A DNA stretch of 64,000 nucleotides from Rhizobium sp. Root1212 (GCF_001424985.1 NZ_LMDA01000001.1:1125599-1189598); one strand, 5' to 3'; shown: positions 37,927 through 47,814, counted from the stretch's first letter. Notes: generated by a model from the letters alone, not told the origin. Numbers and translations: made by a program.

Positions 37927-39159
37927 ATGGAAGCAGGCGGACACTGGCGCAACTGGGTCGGCAACCAGTCGTGCATCGTCAGGCACAAGGGCGCGCCCGA
38001 CAGCGAGGCGGCGCTCGCGCAAATGGTGCGGGAGGCAACCTCGAACGGCTTGAACGTGCGTTGTGCCGGCTCGGGTCATTCCTTCACCCCGGTCGCGCTC
38101 ACCAGCGGGCTGCACCTCACCCTTTCGGGGCTGCAGGGCATCACCAATATCGACACGGAGCGCAAGCGCGTCTCGGTCTACGCGGGCACGACGATCAACA
38201 CGCTCGGCAAGGCGCTGAAGGAAGCCGGCCTCTCGCTCATCAACCAGGGCGACATCGACAGCCAGGCGCTGGCGGGCGCCTTGACGACCGGCACCCACGG
38301 CACCGGCATCACGCTCGGCAACATGGCGTCCCAGATCGTCGGTATGCGGCTCGTTCAGCCGGACGGCAGCATCCTCGTCGTCGATGAAAGCCGGCCCGAT
38401 CTCCTGAATGCCGCCCGCGTGTCCATCGGCATGCTCGGTGTGATCTCGGAAATCACCCTGCAGACGATGGAGAGCTACAATCTCCACGAAAAGCTCTGGC
38501 GCTGCACCTTCGACGAGTGCATGGAGCAGCACGACGATCTCGCCGCCAACCATCGCCATTTCGGCTTCTTCTGGTGCCCCGTGCCGGAAAGCCGGCATTG
38601 CTACTGCCTGCCGGATACCTCCTCCGTCTCGACCACCGACAGCCTGTCGGATGTCTGCGAGATGAAGACCATCGACATCACCACCGAGCCGCCGATGGAG
38701 CGCGGCTTCGAAAAGATCGCCTATTCCTCGGAAATCTATCCGATCGAATACGTGCCGAATTTCCACGAGCTGGAATACGCCGTGCCGCTACGCTACGGCA
38801 AGCAGGCCTGCATGGAGGTGCGCAAGCTGATGCTGGAGAAGCATCCGACCTGCATTTATCCGATCGAATACCGCTTCACCGCCGGCGACCCCGGCTGGAT
38901 CAGCCCGTTCTTCGAGCAGGATTCGATCACGCTCTCCGTCTCGGGCGAGCCCGGCACGGATTACTGGAACTACCTGAAGGACGTGGACGACATCCTGCGC
39001 CAGTTCGGCTCGCGCCCGCATTGGGGCAAGCTCCACTTCCTCGGCGCCGACGATGTGACGGCGCTCTACCCGCGCGCAGGTGATTTCAAGACGCTGAGAA
39101 ACAAGCTCGATCCGGAAGGACGTTTCCTGAACGATCATCTGAAGCAGTTGTTTGGATAA
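37927..39159 (+). CDS. FAD-linked oxidoreductase, D-arabinono-1,4-lactone oxidase family
   Basis: A 410-residue flavoprotein with an N-terminal PCMH-type FAD domain (about residues 15-180) and a C-terminal ALO domain. GSGHSFTP (about 46-53) contains the histidine that covalently binds FAD in sugar-lactone and alditol oxidases, and RPHWGKLHF (about 357) is the family catalytic motif. GGGGAGG lies 9 nt before the ATG at 37927; the longer frame running back into the SDR gene is rejected. Substrate could be an aldonolactone, xylitol-like polyol or related sugar. Cotranscription with the SDR is likely; a palindromic repeat follows directly. Confidence 0.88.
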   Translation: MEAGGHWRNWVGNQSCIVRHKGAPDSEAALAQMVREATSNGLNVRCAGSGHSFTPVALTSGLHLTLSGLQGITNIDTERKRVSVYAGTTINTLGKALKEAGLSLINQGDIDSQALAGALTTGTHGTGITLGNMASQIVGMRLVQPDGSILVVDESRPDLLNAARVSIGMLGVISEITLQTMESYNLHEKLWRCTFDECMEQHDDLAANHRHFGFFWCPVPESRHCYCLPDTSSVSTTDSLSDVCEMKTIDITTEPPMERGFEKIAYSSEIYPIEYVPNFHELEYAVPLRYGKQACMEVRKLMLEKHPTCIYPIEYRFTAGDPGWISPFFEQDSITLSVSGEPGTDYWNYLKDVDDILRQFGSRPHWGKLHFLGADDVTALYPRAGDFKTLRNKLDPEGRFLNDHLKQLFG

Positions 39160-39179
39160 GGATTGCAACTTACTGCGTC

Positions 39180-39303
39180 GTCCCCTCTCCCCGCCTGCGG
39201 GGAGAGGGCTAGGGTGAGGGGCAAAGCCGCAATAAAAAAGGGGCAGAAATCGCCCCTCATCCGCCCTGTCGGGCACCTTCTCCCCGCATGCGGGGAGAAG
39301 GGA
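39180..39303. repeat. RIME-like two-palindrome repeat, copy 1
   Basis: About 124 bp between convergent genes. The left palindrome is CCCTCTCCCCGC-ctg-CGGGGAGAGGG, the right one is CTTCTCCCCGC-atg-CGGGGAGAAG; GGTGAGGGGC and GCCCCTCATCC lie between. The same architecture occurs at 42026-42135, 47660-47784 and 61268-61395. I recognise the type as Rhizobium-specific intergenic mosaic elements, without a database check. Confidence 0.85.
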
Positions 39304-39327
39304 TGTGCCGCACCTACGCGGCAAATA

Positions 39328-39942
39328 TCACGCCGCCGGCGTCTCGCCTTCGACAATAGCGATCTTCGGGCCGCCCTTGGCGACACCGACCATCGCCGGC
39401 CGCAATACGCGGTCGCCGATCGTGTAGCCGGCCTGAACCACCTGAACGACGGTGTTGTTCGGCACGTTCGGGTTCGGAACCTCGAACATCGCCTGATGGA
39501 AGTTCGGGTCGAACTTCTGGCCTTCCGGCTCCAGCTTCTTCACGCCATGGCGCTCTAAGGCCGACAGCATCGAGCGCTCGGTCATCTCGACGCCTTCGAT
39601 CAATGCATCGAGACCAGCCTCGCCGGCCGCGCGCGCCTCGGCCGGAATGGCATCGAGCGCCCGGCGCAGGTTGTCGGAAACGGCCAGCATGTCGCGGGCA
39701 AAGCCGGCGACGGAATAGGACTTGGCATCCTTTACGTCGCGCTCGGTGCGGCGGCGCAGGTTGTCCATCTCGGCAGCGAGACGCAGGTAGCGGTCGCGCA
39801 GATCGGCCGCCTCGGCGCGAGCCGCCTCAAGCGCGTCGGCCTCGGCAGCTTCAGTACCTACCTCGCCAGCTGCTTCCGCAGCCACGGCGGCATCCTCGGT
39901 TTCATAGGCCTCGGGGCCGTTTTTGTTCGTGTCTTCGGTCAT
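39328..39942 (-). CDS. grpE: Nucleotide exchange factor GrpE
   Basis: Releases ADP from DnaK and acts as a thermosensor. The 204 residues include an acidic, Ala/Glu-rich disordered N-terminus (about 1-45), a long coiled coil (about 50-90, [20 protein letters not shown]) and the beta-wing head with the GrpE signature region [14 protein letters not shown] and [18 protein letters not shown]. The ATG at 39942 has CGGAG upstream; a longer frame is rejected. It follows hrcA, the usual arrangement. Confidence 0.96.
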   Translation of the reverse strand: MTEDTNKNGPEAYETEDAAVAAEAAGEVGTEAAEADALEAARAEAADLRDRYLRLAAEMDNLRRRTERDVKDAKSYSVAGFARDMLAVSDNLRRALDAIPAEARAAGEAGLDALIEGVEMTERSMLSALERHGVKKLEPEGQKFDPNFHQAMFEVPNPNVPNNTVVQVVQAGYTIGDRVLRPAMVGVAKGGPKIAIVEGETPAA

Positions 39943-40014
39943 TACGGTCTCCGGAAAGTCGTGTTGCTGCCGATATCGAGCTTCGAGGCTCAAAAATCAA
40001 GGGCGCAAGTCGCC

Positions 40015-41100
40015 TTAACTCCGGCGAGACAGGCGCGACATGAGCTGCGCGGTATAATCCACCATCGGCACGATGCGGGAATAGTTGAGGCGCGTCGGCC
40101 CGATGACGCCGACGGCGCCGACGATCTTCTCGTCGCTGTCGCGGTAGGGCGCAACAATCAGCGACGAGCCGGAGAGCGAAAACAGCTTGTTCTCCGAACC
40201 GATGAAGATGCGCACGCCCGAACCGCTTTCGGCAAGGTTCAGGATTTCGATCAGGCTGTCCTTCTTTTCGAGATCGTCGAACAGCATGCGCAGCCGGTCG
40301 ATATCCTCGGCGCCGGCAAGCCCCTCCAGGAGATTGGCGCGGCCATGCACGATCAGTTGCGTCGACTTGTCGTCGCCGGAATTGCCCGACCAGATCGCCA
40401 GCCCGCGCTCGACGAGATCCTGCGACAGCGCATCGAGTTCGGCGCGCACGGCGTCCTTGACCGTCTGCATCTCACCCCGCGCCTCGTTCAGCGTGCGTCC
40501 GGCTAAGTGGGCGTTGAGAAAATTGGCGGCCTCCGTCAGCTGCGAGCTGGTGACGCCGCCCGGCAACTCGATGATCCGGTTTTCCACCTGGTCGTGCTCA
40601 CCGACCAGAACGGCGAGCGCCTTGTTCGGCGCAAGCCGCATGAATTCGACATGCTTCAGCACCGGATCGGATTTGGCTGTTATCACCAGCCCCGCGCCGC
40701 GCGACATGCCCGACAGCATCTGGCTCGCCTCGGAGAGCAGCGTTTCGACCGGTTGCGCATGGTCTTCGCGCCGCACATGGCGATCGATCGAGGCGCGGTC
40801 CTCCGCCGAAAGATTACCGACCTGCATGAAGGCATCGACGAAGAAGCGCAGCCCCACTTGCGTCGGCAGGCGTCCGGCTGACGTATGCGGCGCATAGATG
40901 AGCCCCAAATCCTCCAGATCGCTCATCACATTGCGCACGGAGGCCGGCGACAGCGACATGGGCAACAGCCGCGACAGATTGCGCGAGCCGAGCGGTTCGC
41001 CGCTGTCGAGATAGCTTTCGACGATCCGGCGAAATATCTCTCCCGAGCGCTCGTCGAGCGCGGAAAGCCTGTCACGCATGCCGGATGGGTTGATCACCAT
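40015..41100 (-). CDS. hrcA: Heat-inducible transcription repressor HrcA
   Basis: Represses groESL-type operons by binding CIRCE elements, with GroEL as activity sensor. The 361-residue protein has an N-terminal winged helix ([25 protein letters not shown] in parts, residues about 15-80; [18 protein letters not shown]) and the HrcA C-terminal dimerisation domain. No CIRCE sequence (TTAGCACTC-N9-GAGTGCTAA) was found in its own upstream region, so the hrcA-grpE pair is probably not autoregulated through CIRCE here. It diverges from rph. Confidence 0.95.
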   Translation of the reverse strand: MVINPSGMRDRLSALDERSGEIFRRIVESYLDSGEPLGSRNLSRLLPMSLSPASVRNVMSDLEDLGLIYAPHTSAGRLPTQVGLRFFVDAFMQVGNLSAEDRASIDRHVRREDHAQPVETLLSEASQMLSGMSRGAGLVITAKSDPVLKHVEFMRLAPNKALAVLVGEHDQVENRIIELPGGVTSSQLTEAANFLNAHLAGRTLNEARGEMQTVKDAVRAELDALSQDLVERGLAIWSGNSGDDKSTQLIVHGRANLLEGLAGAEDIDRLRMLFDDLEKKDSLIEILNLAESGSGVRIFIGSENKLFSLSGSSLIVAPYRDSDEKIVGAVGVIGPTRLNYSRIVPMVDYTAQLMSRLSRRS

Positions 41101-41270
41101 TTACGCCGCAAATTCCACGCTGTTGCACTTCCGTAAAATATAGTGATCCCGCGCGCCAGTGCAAAAGGGAAAATGCTTTGAACACAGGCTGTCCCGTCAA
41201 CCGCCGAAAAGATTTCCCTTCTCCTCAACATAGGCTAGAAGGGCGCACACACATCAAATTGGAGTTCATG

Positions 41271-41990
41271 ATGCGGCCCTCCGGCAGAAAAACCGACCAG
41301 ATGCGCAAGGTTTCCTTCGAGCGCAACGTTTCCAAGCACGCCGAAGGCTCCTGTCTGGTGAAGTTCGGGGATACGCATGTGCTGTGCACGGCAAGCCTTG
41401 AGGACAAGACGCCGCCGTGGCTGCGCAACAGCGGCAAGGGCTGGGTCACGGCCGAATACGGCATGCTGCCGCGCGCCACCGGCGAGCGCATGAAGCGCGA
41501 AGCCGCCGCCGGCAAGCAGAGCGGCCGCACCCAGGAAATCCAGCGCCTCATCGGGCGCTCCCTGCGCGCGGTCGTCGACCTGCAGGCGCTCGGCGAACGC
41601 CAGATCTCGATCGACTGCGACGTCATCCAGGCCGATGGCGGCACCCGCACCGCCTCGATCACCGGCGCATGGATCGCTCTTCACGACTGCCTGAAGTGGA
41701 TGGAAGCCCGCAACATGATCAAGGTCGAGAAGGTTCTGAAGGACCATATCGCCGCGATCTCCTGCGGCATCTTCGCCGACCAGCCGGTCATCGATCTCGA
41801 TTATCTCGAAGACTCGGCCGCCGAGACCGACGCCAACTTCGTCATGACCGGCGCCGGCGGCATCGTCGAAATCCAGGGCACGGCCGAAGGCAAGCCCTTC
41901 TCCGAAACCGAATTCTCAACCCTGATGGGCCTCGCCAAGAACGGCATCGCCGAACTGGTGACGCTGCAGAAGCAGGCTGTCGCAGGCTAA
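41271..41990 (+). CDS. rph: Ribonuclease PH
   Basis: A phosphorolytic 3'-5' exoribonuclease that trims tRNA 3' ends. The 239-residue protein starts [18 protein letters not shown], has the phosphate-binding [32 protein letters not shown] region in parts (residues about 80-110) and the conserved [18 protein letters not shown]. The ATG at 41271, not the overlapping ATG at 41268, gives ideal spacing from GGAG at 41261; longer frames are rejected. It is divergent from hrcA and followed by a RIME-like repeat. Confidence 0.96.
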   Translation: MRPSGRKTDQMRKVSFERNVSKHAEGSCLVKFGDTHVLCTASLEDKTPPWLRNSGKGWVTAEYGMLPRATGERMKREAAAGKQSGRTQEIQRLIGRSLRAVVDLQALGERQISIDCDVIQADGGTRTASITGAWIALHDCLKWMEARNMIKVEKVLKDHIAAISCGIFADQPVIDLDYLEDSAAETDANFVMTGAGGIVEIQGTAEGKPFSETEFSTLMGLAKNGIAELVTLQKQAVAG

Positions 41991-42025
41991 GACGGGAACC
42001 GATGGCGCTTCTTCGGACAAGATTG

Positions 42026-42135
42026 CCCCTCACCCTAACCCTCTCCCCGCAAGCGGGGCGAGGGGACGACGGAGTGTGCGGTATCTCCCTTCTCCCCGCC
42101 TGCGGGGAGAAGGTGCCCGAAGGGCGGATGAGGGG
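42026..42135. repeat. RIME-like two-palindrome repeat, copy 2 (reverse orientation)
   Basis: The same element as at 39180-39303 in the opposite sense: GCCCCTCACCCTAACC, CTCTCCCCGC-aag-CGGGG, then TTCTCCCCGC-ctg-CGGGGAGAAGG and GGGCGGATGAGGGGC. It lies between rph and the VOC gene, both on the plus strand. Its last bases, GAGGGG, sit 8 nt before the VOC start codon and look like that gene's ribosome binding site. Confidence 0.85.
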
Positions 42136-42143
42136 CGCTCACC

Positions 42144-42560
42144 ATGCCTAACTCCCTCGAAGGCATCCTCGAAACCGCCCTCTACGCCGACGATCTCGAC
42201 GCCGCCGAGCACTTCTACGGCAGCATCCTCGGCCTCGAAAGGATCACCCGCGCCGGAAGCCGCCATGTCTTCTTCCGCTGCGGCAACAGCGTACTCCTGA
42301 TCTTCAACCCGAAAGAGACAGTGAAGCCGCCCCATGACGGCGCGCTGCCTGTCCCGCCCCACGGCACCAAGGGCCATGGCCACGCCTGCTTCCGCGTCGC
42401 GGCCGAAAACCTTGACCGCTTCGCCGAAAAACTCGTATCCGCCGGCATCGCCATCGAGGCCGACATCCGCTGGCCGAACGGCGCCCGTTCGATCTATTTC
42501 CGCGACCCCGCCGGCAACAGCCTGGAATGCGCCGAACCCGGCCTCTGGAACATCGACTGA
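42144..42560 (+). CDS. VOC-family (glyoxalase/dioxygenase fold) protein
   Basis: A 138-residue single-unit vicinal oxygen chelate protein: [21 protein letters not shown] (first beta-alpha-beta motif), [15 protein letters not shown] and [17 protein letters not shown] (second motif). Possible metal ligands are His of KGHGHACF and Glu of LECAEP. Family functions range from glyoxalase I to fosfomycin-type resistance and ring cleavage; none can be assigned. It is inserted between rph and rdgB, genes I recall as adjacent in relatives, and its ribosome binding site comes from the preceding repeat. Confidence 0.85.
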   Translation: MPNSLEGILETALYADDLDAAEHFYGSILGLERITRAGSRHVFFRCGNSVLLIFNPKETVKPPHDGALPVPPHGTKGHGHACFRVAAENLDRFAEKLVSAGIAIEADIRWPNGARSIYFRDPAGNSLECAEPGLWNID

Positions 42561-42570
42561 GAGAAACCCA

Positions 42571-43215
42571 ATGCGCAAGCTTGAAGACAAGACGATCGTC
42601 GTCGCCAGCCACAATGCCGGCAAGATCCAGGAAATCCGCGACCTCATCGGCCCGCTCGGCTTTTCCGCCAGATCCGCGGCCGATCTGAACTTCATCGAAC
42701 CCGACGAAACCGGCACGACCTTCGAGGAAAATGCGAAGATCAAGGCGCTGGCCTCGGCCCATGCCTCCGGCCTGCCGGCCCTGTCGGACGACAGCGGCAT
42801 CGTCGTCGATGCGCTGGATGGCGCGCCGGGCGTCTATACGGCAAACTGGGCGGAAACCGCCGACGGCACCCGCGATTTCGCCATGGCTATGCAGAAGGTC
42901 GAAACGGCGCTTCAGGAAAAGGGGGCGACGACGCCGGACGCCCGCATCGCGCGCTTCGTGTCCGTGCTCTGCCTTGCCTGGCCGGATGGTCACGTCGAGC
43001 TTTTCCGCGGTGAAGTCGCCGGAAAGCTGGTCTGGCCGCCGCGCGGCGTAAGCGGCTTCGGTTACGATCCGGTCTTTCAACCGGATGGCTACGACACCAC
43101 ATTCGGCGAAATGACCGCCGAACAGAAACACGGCTGGAAGCCGGGCGACGCCGATGCGCTGTCGCACCGCGCCCGCGCCTTCAAGCTCTTTGCCGAAACC
43201 TGCCTTGCCGCCTGA
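42571..43215 (+). CDS. rdgB: dITP/XTP pyrophosphatase (RdgB/HAM1 family)
   Basis: Hydrolyses deaminated purine nucleotides (dITP, XTP) to keep them out of DNA and RNA. The 214-residue protein shows the substrate-binding [10 protein letters not shown] (about residues 14-23), the catalytic [24 protein letters not shown] and the C-terminal GFGYDPVF (about 164-171) and ALSHRARAF. The start at 42571 follows the VOC gene by 10 bp; GAGAAA lies just upstream. A longer overlapping frame is rejected. Confidence 0.95.
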   Translation: MRKLEDKTIVVASHNAGKIQEIRDLIGPLGFSARSAADLNFIEPDETGTTFEENAKIKALASAHASGLPALSDDSGIVVDALDGAPGVYTANWAETADGTRDFAMAMQKVETALQEKGATTPDARIARFVSVLCLAWPDGHVELFRGEVAGKLVWPPRGVSGFGYDPVFQPDGYDTTFGEMTAEQKHGWKPGDADALSHRARAFKLFAETCLAA

Positions 43216-43261
43216 AACGGCGCCCAAGCAGCCATAGACGGACTAAAAAGAAACGAACGGA

Positions 43262-44437
43262 ATGGCCACTTTCACCTCCATCGGCGACCACAACGACCCC
43301 GGTTTCGGGGTCTATGTGCATTGGCCCTTCTGCGCCGCCAAATGCCCCTATTGCGATTTCAACAGCCATGTCCGCCACCAGCCGGTGGACCAGCCGCGTT
43401 TCGTCGCGGCCTTCCTGAAGGAAATGGCGGAAGCCCGCCGCCTCTCCGGCCCGCGCACCGTCACCAGCATCTTCATGGGGGGCGGAACGCCCTCGCTGAT
43501 GGACCCGGCGACCGTAGAGGCCGTGTTGAACGGCATCGCGAAAGAGTGGCACGTGCCTGACGGCATCGAGATCACCATGGAGGCCAACCCCTCCAGCGTC
43601 GAGGCGACCCGCTTCCGCGGCTACCGCGCAGCCGGCGTCAACCGGGTCTCGCTCGGCGTGCAGGCGCTGAACGACGCCGACCTCAAGTTCCTCGGCCGCC
43701 TCCACAATGTCGAGGATGCGCTGAAGGCGATCCGGCTCGCCCGTGACATCTTCCCGCGCATGTCCTTCGATCTGATCTACGCCCGGCCGAAACAGACGGT
43801 CGAGGAATGGGAAAAGGAGCTGAAGGAAGCCGTCTCCTACGCCGTCGATCATCTTTCGCTCTACCAGCTGACCATCGAGGAAGGCACGCCCTTCTACGGC
43901 CTGCACAAGGCCGGCAAGCTGATCGTGCCCGATGGCGAGCAATCCGCCGTGCTCTACGAAGCGACGCAGGAGATCACCTCATCCATCGGCATGCCGGCCT
44001 ACGAGGTCTCCAACCACGCCGCCCCCGGCGCCGAAAGCCGCCACAACCTCACCTACTGGCGTTACGGCGACTACGCCGGAATCGGCCCCGGCGCCCATGG
44101 CCGCCTGACGATGGGTGCCAACAAGATCGCCACCGCCACCGAGCGCAAGCCGGAAGACTGGCTGAAACTGGTGGAAGACCACGGCCACGGCATGATCGAC
44201 CAGGAAATCCTCGGCCGCGACGAGCAGGCCGACGAACTCTTGCTGATGGGCCTGCGCCTCAAGGAAGGCATCGATCTCGTGCGCTGGCAGGGCCTGTCAG
44301 GCCGCGAGCCCGACCCGGACCGCGAGCAGTTCCTGATCGAGCACGGCTTCATCGAGCGGCTTGGCAATTCCCGCCTGCGCTGCACGCCGGCGGGAATGCT
44401 GATCCTCGATGCCGTGGTCGCCGATCTCGCCTGCTGA
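43262..44437 (+). CDS. hemW: HemW, radical-SAM heme chaperone
   Basis: A 391-residue radical-SAM protein of the HemN-like family. GVYVHWPFCAAKCPYCDFNSH contains the CxxxCxxC cluster motif (cysteines at about residues 24, 28 and 31); GGGTPSLM and the C-terminal HemN_C wing follow. HemW lacks the extra cysteine (CxxxCxxCxC) of true coproporphyrinogen oxidase HemN: after the third Cys there is Asp-Phe, consistent with HemW. It is thought to insert heme into respiratory enzymes. The rph-rdgB-hemW order is conserved in relatives. Confidence 0.93.
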   Translation: MATFTSIGDHNDPGFGVYVHWPFCAAKCPYCDFNSHVRHQPVDQPRFVAAFLKEMAEARRLSGPRTVTSIFMGGGTPSLMDPATVEAVLNGIAKEWHVPDGIEITMEANPSSVEATRFRGYRAAGVNRVSLGVQALNDADLKFLGRLHNVEDALKAIRLARDIFPRMSFDLIYARPKQTVEEWEKELKEAVSYAVDHLSLYQLTIEEGTPFYGLHKAGKLIVPDGEQSAVLYEATQEITSSIGMPAYEVSNHAAPGAESRHNLTYWRYGDYAGIGPGAHGRLTMGANKIATATERKPEDWLKLVEDHGHGMIDQEILGRDEQADELLLMGLRLKEGIDLVRWQGLSGREPDPDREQFLIEHGFIERLGNSRLRCTPAGMLILDAVVADLAC

Positions 44438-44565
44438 GAGGGGTTTCAGGGAATACCGGAACTCCGCGTTTTCCTTGAAACAAATCGCAAAACCGCCTCT
44501 TTCCAGACGCTTCCCGGCCTCTATCTAACCTGCACCGTCCCTTTTCCTTGCGATTGCCTGCCTCT

Positions 44566-47500
44566 ATGCAACACGACGATTTCGCCTTCCTGGCCCATAA
44601 GGGCGACCTTGCCCGGCTGATCGCAGCCTATGATTGGTCTGCGACCTCCATAGGCTGCGTCACCACATGGCCGCAGAGCCTGAAGACGACCGTCGCGCTC
44701 ATCCTCCAGTCGCCGGTGCCGATCGTCACCCTCTGGGGCACGGACGGCATCATGATCTACAACGACGCCTATTCCGTCTTTGCCGGCGGCCGTCATCCGC
44801 AGTTGCTGGGTTCCAAGGTGCGGGAAGGCTGGCCGGAAGTCGCCGATTTCAACGACAATGTCATGAAGGTCGGCCTTGCCGGCGGCACGCTCGCCTATAC
44901 GGATCAGGAACTGATGCTGCAGCGCAGCGGCCAGCTCGAACCCGTCTGGATGAACCTGGATTATTCGCCGATCATCGGCGAGGACGGCAAGCCCGCGGCC
45001 GTGATGGCGATCGTCGTGGAAACCACCCTCAAGGTAAAGGCCGAACGCTGGCTGAGGGGGGAAAGCGACCGGCTGAAGCTGATGTTCGGCCAGGCCCCCG
45101 GCTTCATGGCCGTGCTGACCGGCGACGATCATCGCTTCGAAATGGCCAACGACGCCTATCTCAAGCTGATCGGTAACCGCGACATCCTCGGCCAACCTCT
45201 GCTCGAAGCCCTGCCGGAACTGATCGGCCAAGGTTTCGTCGAAGTTCTGATGGACGTGCGCGAGAGCGGCAGGGCCTATGTCGGCACGGCGACGCCGGTC
45301 AGGCTCGAACGTGCTCCCGGCGTGGTCGAGGAGCGCTATCTGGATTTCATCTACCAGCCGATCCGCGGCGAAAACGGCAAGGCCCTCGGCGTCTTCGTGC
45401 AGGGCAACGACGTCACCGAGCAGAAGCATGCCGAACTGGCGCTCAGGCGCGAGACGGCCGTGCTCAGCGTGCTCAACAAACTCGGGACGGACCTCGCCGC
45501 CGAGCGCAACCTCGACAAGGTCGTGCAGATGATCACCGATGCCGGTGTCGCCATGACCGGCGCGAAATTCGGTGCCTTCTTTTACAATGTGCTGAACGAG
45601 AAGGGCGAGAGCTACATGCTCTATTCGCTCTCCGGCGTGCCGCGCGAAAGCTTTTCGAGCTTTCCCATGCCGCGGGCGACGGCGGTGTTCCAGCCCACCT
45701 TCAAGGGCGAAGGCGTCATCCGCTCCGACGATATTCTCGCCGATCCGCGCTATGGCCACAGCGCGCCCTATCGCGGCATGCCCTCCGGCCACCTGCCGGT
45801 GCGAAGCTATCTCGCCGTGCCCGTCGTTTCGCGCTCCGGCGAGGTGATCGGCGGCCTGTTCTTCGGCCATCCCCGGCCCGGCGTCTTCAAGCAGGAGCAT
45901 GAAGACCTCGTCATCAGCGCCGCCGGCCTTGCGGCGATCGGCATGGACAATGCCAGCCTCTTCCAGGCCCTGGAGCGTGAACTTGGCGAACGCAAGCGCG
46001 CCGAGGAAGAGCTGCAGCGTGTCAACAGCAGCCTCGAACAGCGGGTCGCCAGCGAAATCGCCGAGCGCATGCGCATGGAAGAGACGCTGCGCCAGTCCCA
46101 GAAGATGGAGGCGCTCGGCCAGTTGACCGGCGGCGTCGCCCATGATTTCAACAACCTGCTGCAGGTCGTCTCGGGCAATCTCCAGCTTCTGGCGGGCGAC
46201 GTGCAGGGCAACGAGCGCGCCCAGAAACGCATCGAAAATGCGCTGAGCGGCGTCAATCGCGGCTCCAAGCTCGCAAGCCAGTTGCTCGCCTTCGGCCGCC
46301 GCCAGCCGCTGGAACCCAAGGCCGTCAATATCGGCCGCTTCGTCACCGGTATGGAGGACATGCTGCGCCGGACGCTCGGCGAAGCCATCGAGATCGAGAC
46401 GATCCGCTCCGGCGGCCTCTGGAACGCCTTCGTCGATCCGACCCAGATCGAAAATGCCCTGCTCAACCTCGCCATCAACTCGCGTGACGCCATGGACGGC
46501 GCCGGCAAGCTGACGATCGAAGTCGGCAATGCCTCCCTCGACGACACCTATTGCCGTCAGAACGACGACGTGCAGCCCGGTCAATATGTGATGCTTGCGG
46601 TCACCGACACCGGTTCCGGCATGGAGCCTGCCGTGCTGGCGCAGGTCTTCGAGCCGTTTTTCTCCACCAAGCCGGTCGACAAGGGCACCGGCCTCGGCCT
46701 GTCCATGGTCTACGGCTTCGTCAAGCAATCCGGCGGCCATGTGAAGATCTACAGCGAGGTCGGCCAGGGCACGACGGTCAAGCTCTATTTCCCGCGCATC
46801 CGCCAGGCCGAGGATGTCATCGTCGAGGGTGAATTCGGCCCGGTCACCGGCGGCACCGAAACCATCCTCGTCGCCGAGGATGACGACCAGGTGCGCAACA
46901 CCGTCGTCGAGCTTCTCGGCGCCCTCGGCTACAGCGTCCTGAAGGCGAAGGATGCCGCGGGCGCGCTGACCATCATCGAAAGCGGCGCGACGATCGACCT
47001 GCTCTTCACCGACGTCGTGATGCCGGGGCCGCTGCGCAGCACGGAACTGGTGCGGCAGGTGCGCGAGCGCTGCCCGGAAATCGCCGTGCTGTTCACCTCC
47101 GGCTATACGGAAAATTCGATCGTGCACGGCGGCCGGCTGGACGAGGGCGTCGAGCTTTTGACCAAGCCCTATACGCGCGAGGCGCTTGCCCGCAAGATCC
47201 GCCACGTGCTCAACAACCACCGCCAGCACATCGAGGCGCGCCGACGTCTGGAGCGCCACCCGCCTGCCGTCCGCCGGGAAGAGGTGAAGCACAGCGTGCT
47301 TCTGGTCGAAGACGATTTCCTGATCCGCATGTCGACGGCCGATATCCTGAGCGAACTCGGCCATGCGGTCGAGGAGGCCGGCACCGCCGAGCAGGCGCTG
47401 ACGATCCTCGACGCCAAGCCGATCGCCATCCTCATCACCGATCTCGGCCTGCCCGGCATGTCCGGCACGGAGCTGGCGAAGGAAGTGCGCGAGCGCTTCC

Positions 47501-47634
47501 CCCATATCGGCATCATCTTCGCCACCGGCCAGAACGAAGCCCCGAAACTCGGCGACCCCGCCAATACCGCGCTGCTCAGAAAACCCTTCGGCATGCCCGA
47601 TATCGCCAAGGCGATCGGCAGCCTCAATCTCTGA
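44566..47634 (+). CDS. Large PAS/GAF hybrid histidine kinase with two receivers
   Basis: A 1022-residue, apparently cytoplasmic sensor kinase: two PAS-like domains (about 20-155 and 170-285), a GAF domain (about 295-465), a coiled coil (about 470-510), HisKA with phospho-accepting His526 in GGVAHDFNNLL, an HATPase domain (ENALLNLAINSRDAM, DTGSGM, GTGLGLSMV), receiver 1 with Asp816 in LLFTDVVMPG and receiver 2 with Asp959 in ILITDLGLPG. No transmembrane helix is visible. Signal and target are unknown; no separate response regulator adjoins it. ATG at 44566 is preferred to a TTG six codons upstream; neither has a strong ribosome binding site. Confidence 0.92.
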   Translation: MQHDDFAFLAHKGDLARLIAAYDWSATSIGCVTTWPQSLKTTVALILQSPVPIVTLWGTDGIMIYNDAYSVFAGGRHPQLLGSKVREGWPEVADFNDNVMKVGLAGGTLAYTDQELMLQRSGQLEPVWMNLDYSPIIGEDGKPAAVMAIVVETTLKVKAERWLRGESDRLKLMFGQAPGFMAVLTGDDHRFEMANDAYLKLIGNRDILGQPLLEALPELIGQGFVEVLMDVRESGRAYVGTATPVRLERAPGVVEERYLDFIYQPIRGENGKALGVFVQGNDVTEQKHAELALRRETAVLSVLNKLGTDLAAERNLDKVVQMITDAGVAMTGAKFGAFFYNVLNEKGESYMLYSLSGVPRESFSSFPMPRATAVFQPTFKGEGVIRSDDILADPRYGHSAPYRGMPSGHLPVRSYLAVPVVSRSGEVIGGLFFGHPRPGVFKQEHEDLVISAAGLAAIGMDNASLFQALERELGERKRAEEELQRVNSSLEQRVASEIAERMRMEETLRQSQKMEALGQLTGGVAHDFNNLLQVVSGNLQLLAGDVQGNERAQKRIENALSGVNRGSKLASQLLAFGRRQPLEPKAVNIGRFVTGMEDMLRRTLGEAIEIETIRSGGLWNAFVDPTQIENALLNLAINSRDAMDGAGKLTIEVGNASLDDTYCRQNDDVQPGQYVMLAVTDTGSGMEPAVLAQVFEPFFSTKPVDKGTGLGLSMVYGFVKQSGGHVKIYSEVGQGTTVKLYFPRIRQAEDVIVEGEFGPVTGGTETILVAEDDDQVRNTVVELLGALGYSVLKAKDAAGALTIIESGATIDLLFTDVVMPGPLRSTELVRQVRERCPEIAVLFTSGYTENSIVHGGRLDEGVELLTKPYTREALARKIRHVLNNHRQHIEARRRLERHPPAVRREEVKHSVLLVEDDFLIRMSTADILSELGHAVEEAGTAEQALTILDAKPIAILITDLGLPGMSGTELAKEVRERFPHIGIIFATGQNEAPKLGDPANTALLRKPFGMPDIAKAIGSLNL

Positions 47635-47659
47635 CGATCAGGGCGCGGCAAACTTCATT

Positions 47660-47784
47660 GTCCCCTCTCCCCGCCTGCGGGGAGAGGGCCAGGGTGAGGG
47701 GCAAAACCCTCTTCCCCGAGAATGTCGAGATTCAGCCCCTCATCCGCCCTGTCGGGCACCTTCTCCCCGCATTCGGGGAGAAGG
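47660..47784. repeat. RIME-like two-palindrome repeat, copy 3
   Basis: The same arrangement and orientation as copy 1: CCCCTCTCCCCGC-ctg-CGGGGAGAGGG, GGTGAGGGGC, GCCCCTCATCC, CTTCTCCCCGC-att-CGGGGAGAAG. It sits between the convergent 3' ends of the hybrid kinase and the aminopeptidase gene and could act as a bidirectional terminator. Confidence 0.85.
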
Positions 47785-47814
47785 AGGCACGCCGCACGGT
47801 TTGTCGCCCGGTCA

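Noticed and set aside
41121..41165. TTGCACT...AGTGCAA inverted sequence near hrcA as a CIRCE element
   Set aside because: Half-sites differ from TTAGCACTC/GAGTGCTAA and the spacing is about 30 nt instead of 9.
44521..47505. 994-codon open frame antisense to the hybrid kinase
   Set aside because: It mirrors the codon pattern of the well-supported sense gene in a GC-rich genome, has no domain features, and its translation is Asp/Ala/Gly/Arg-rich noise.
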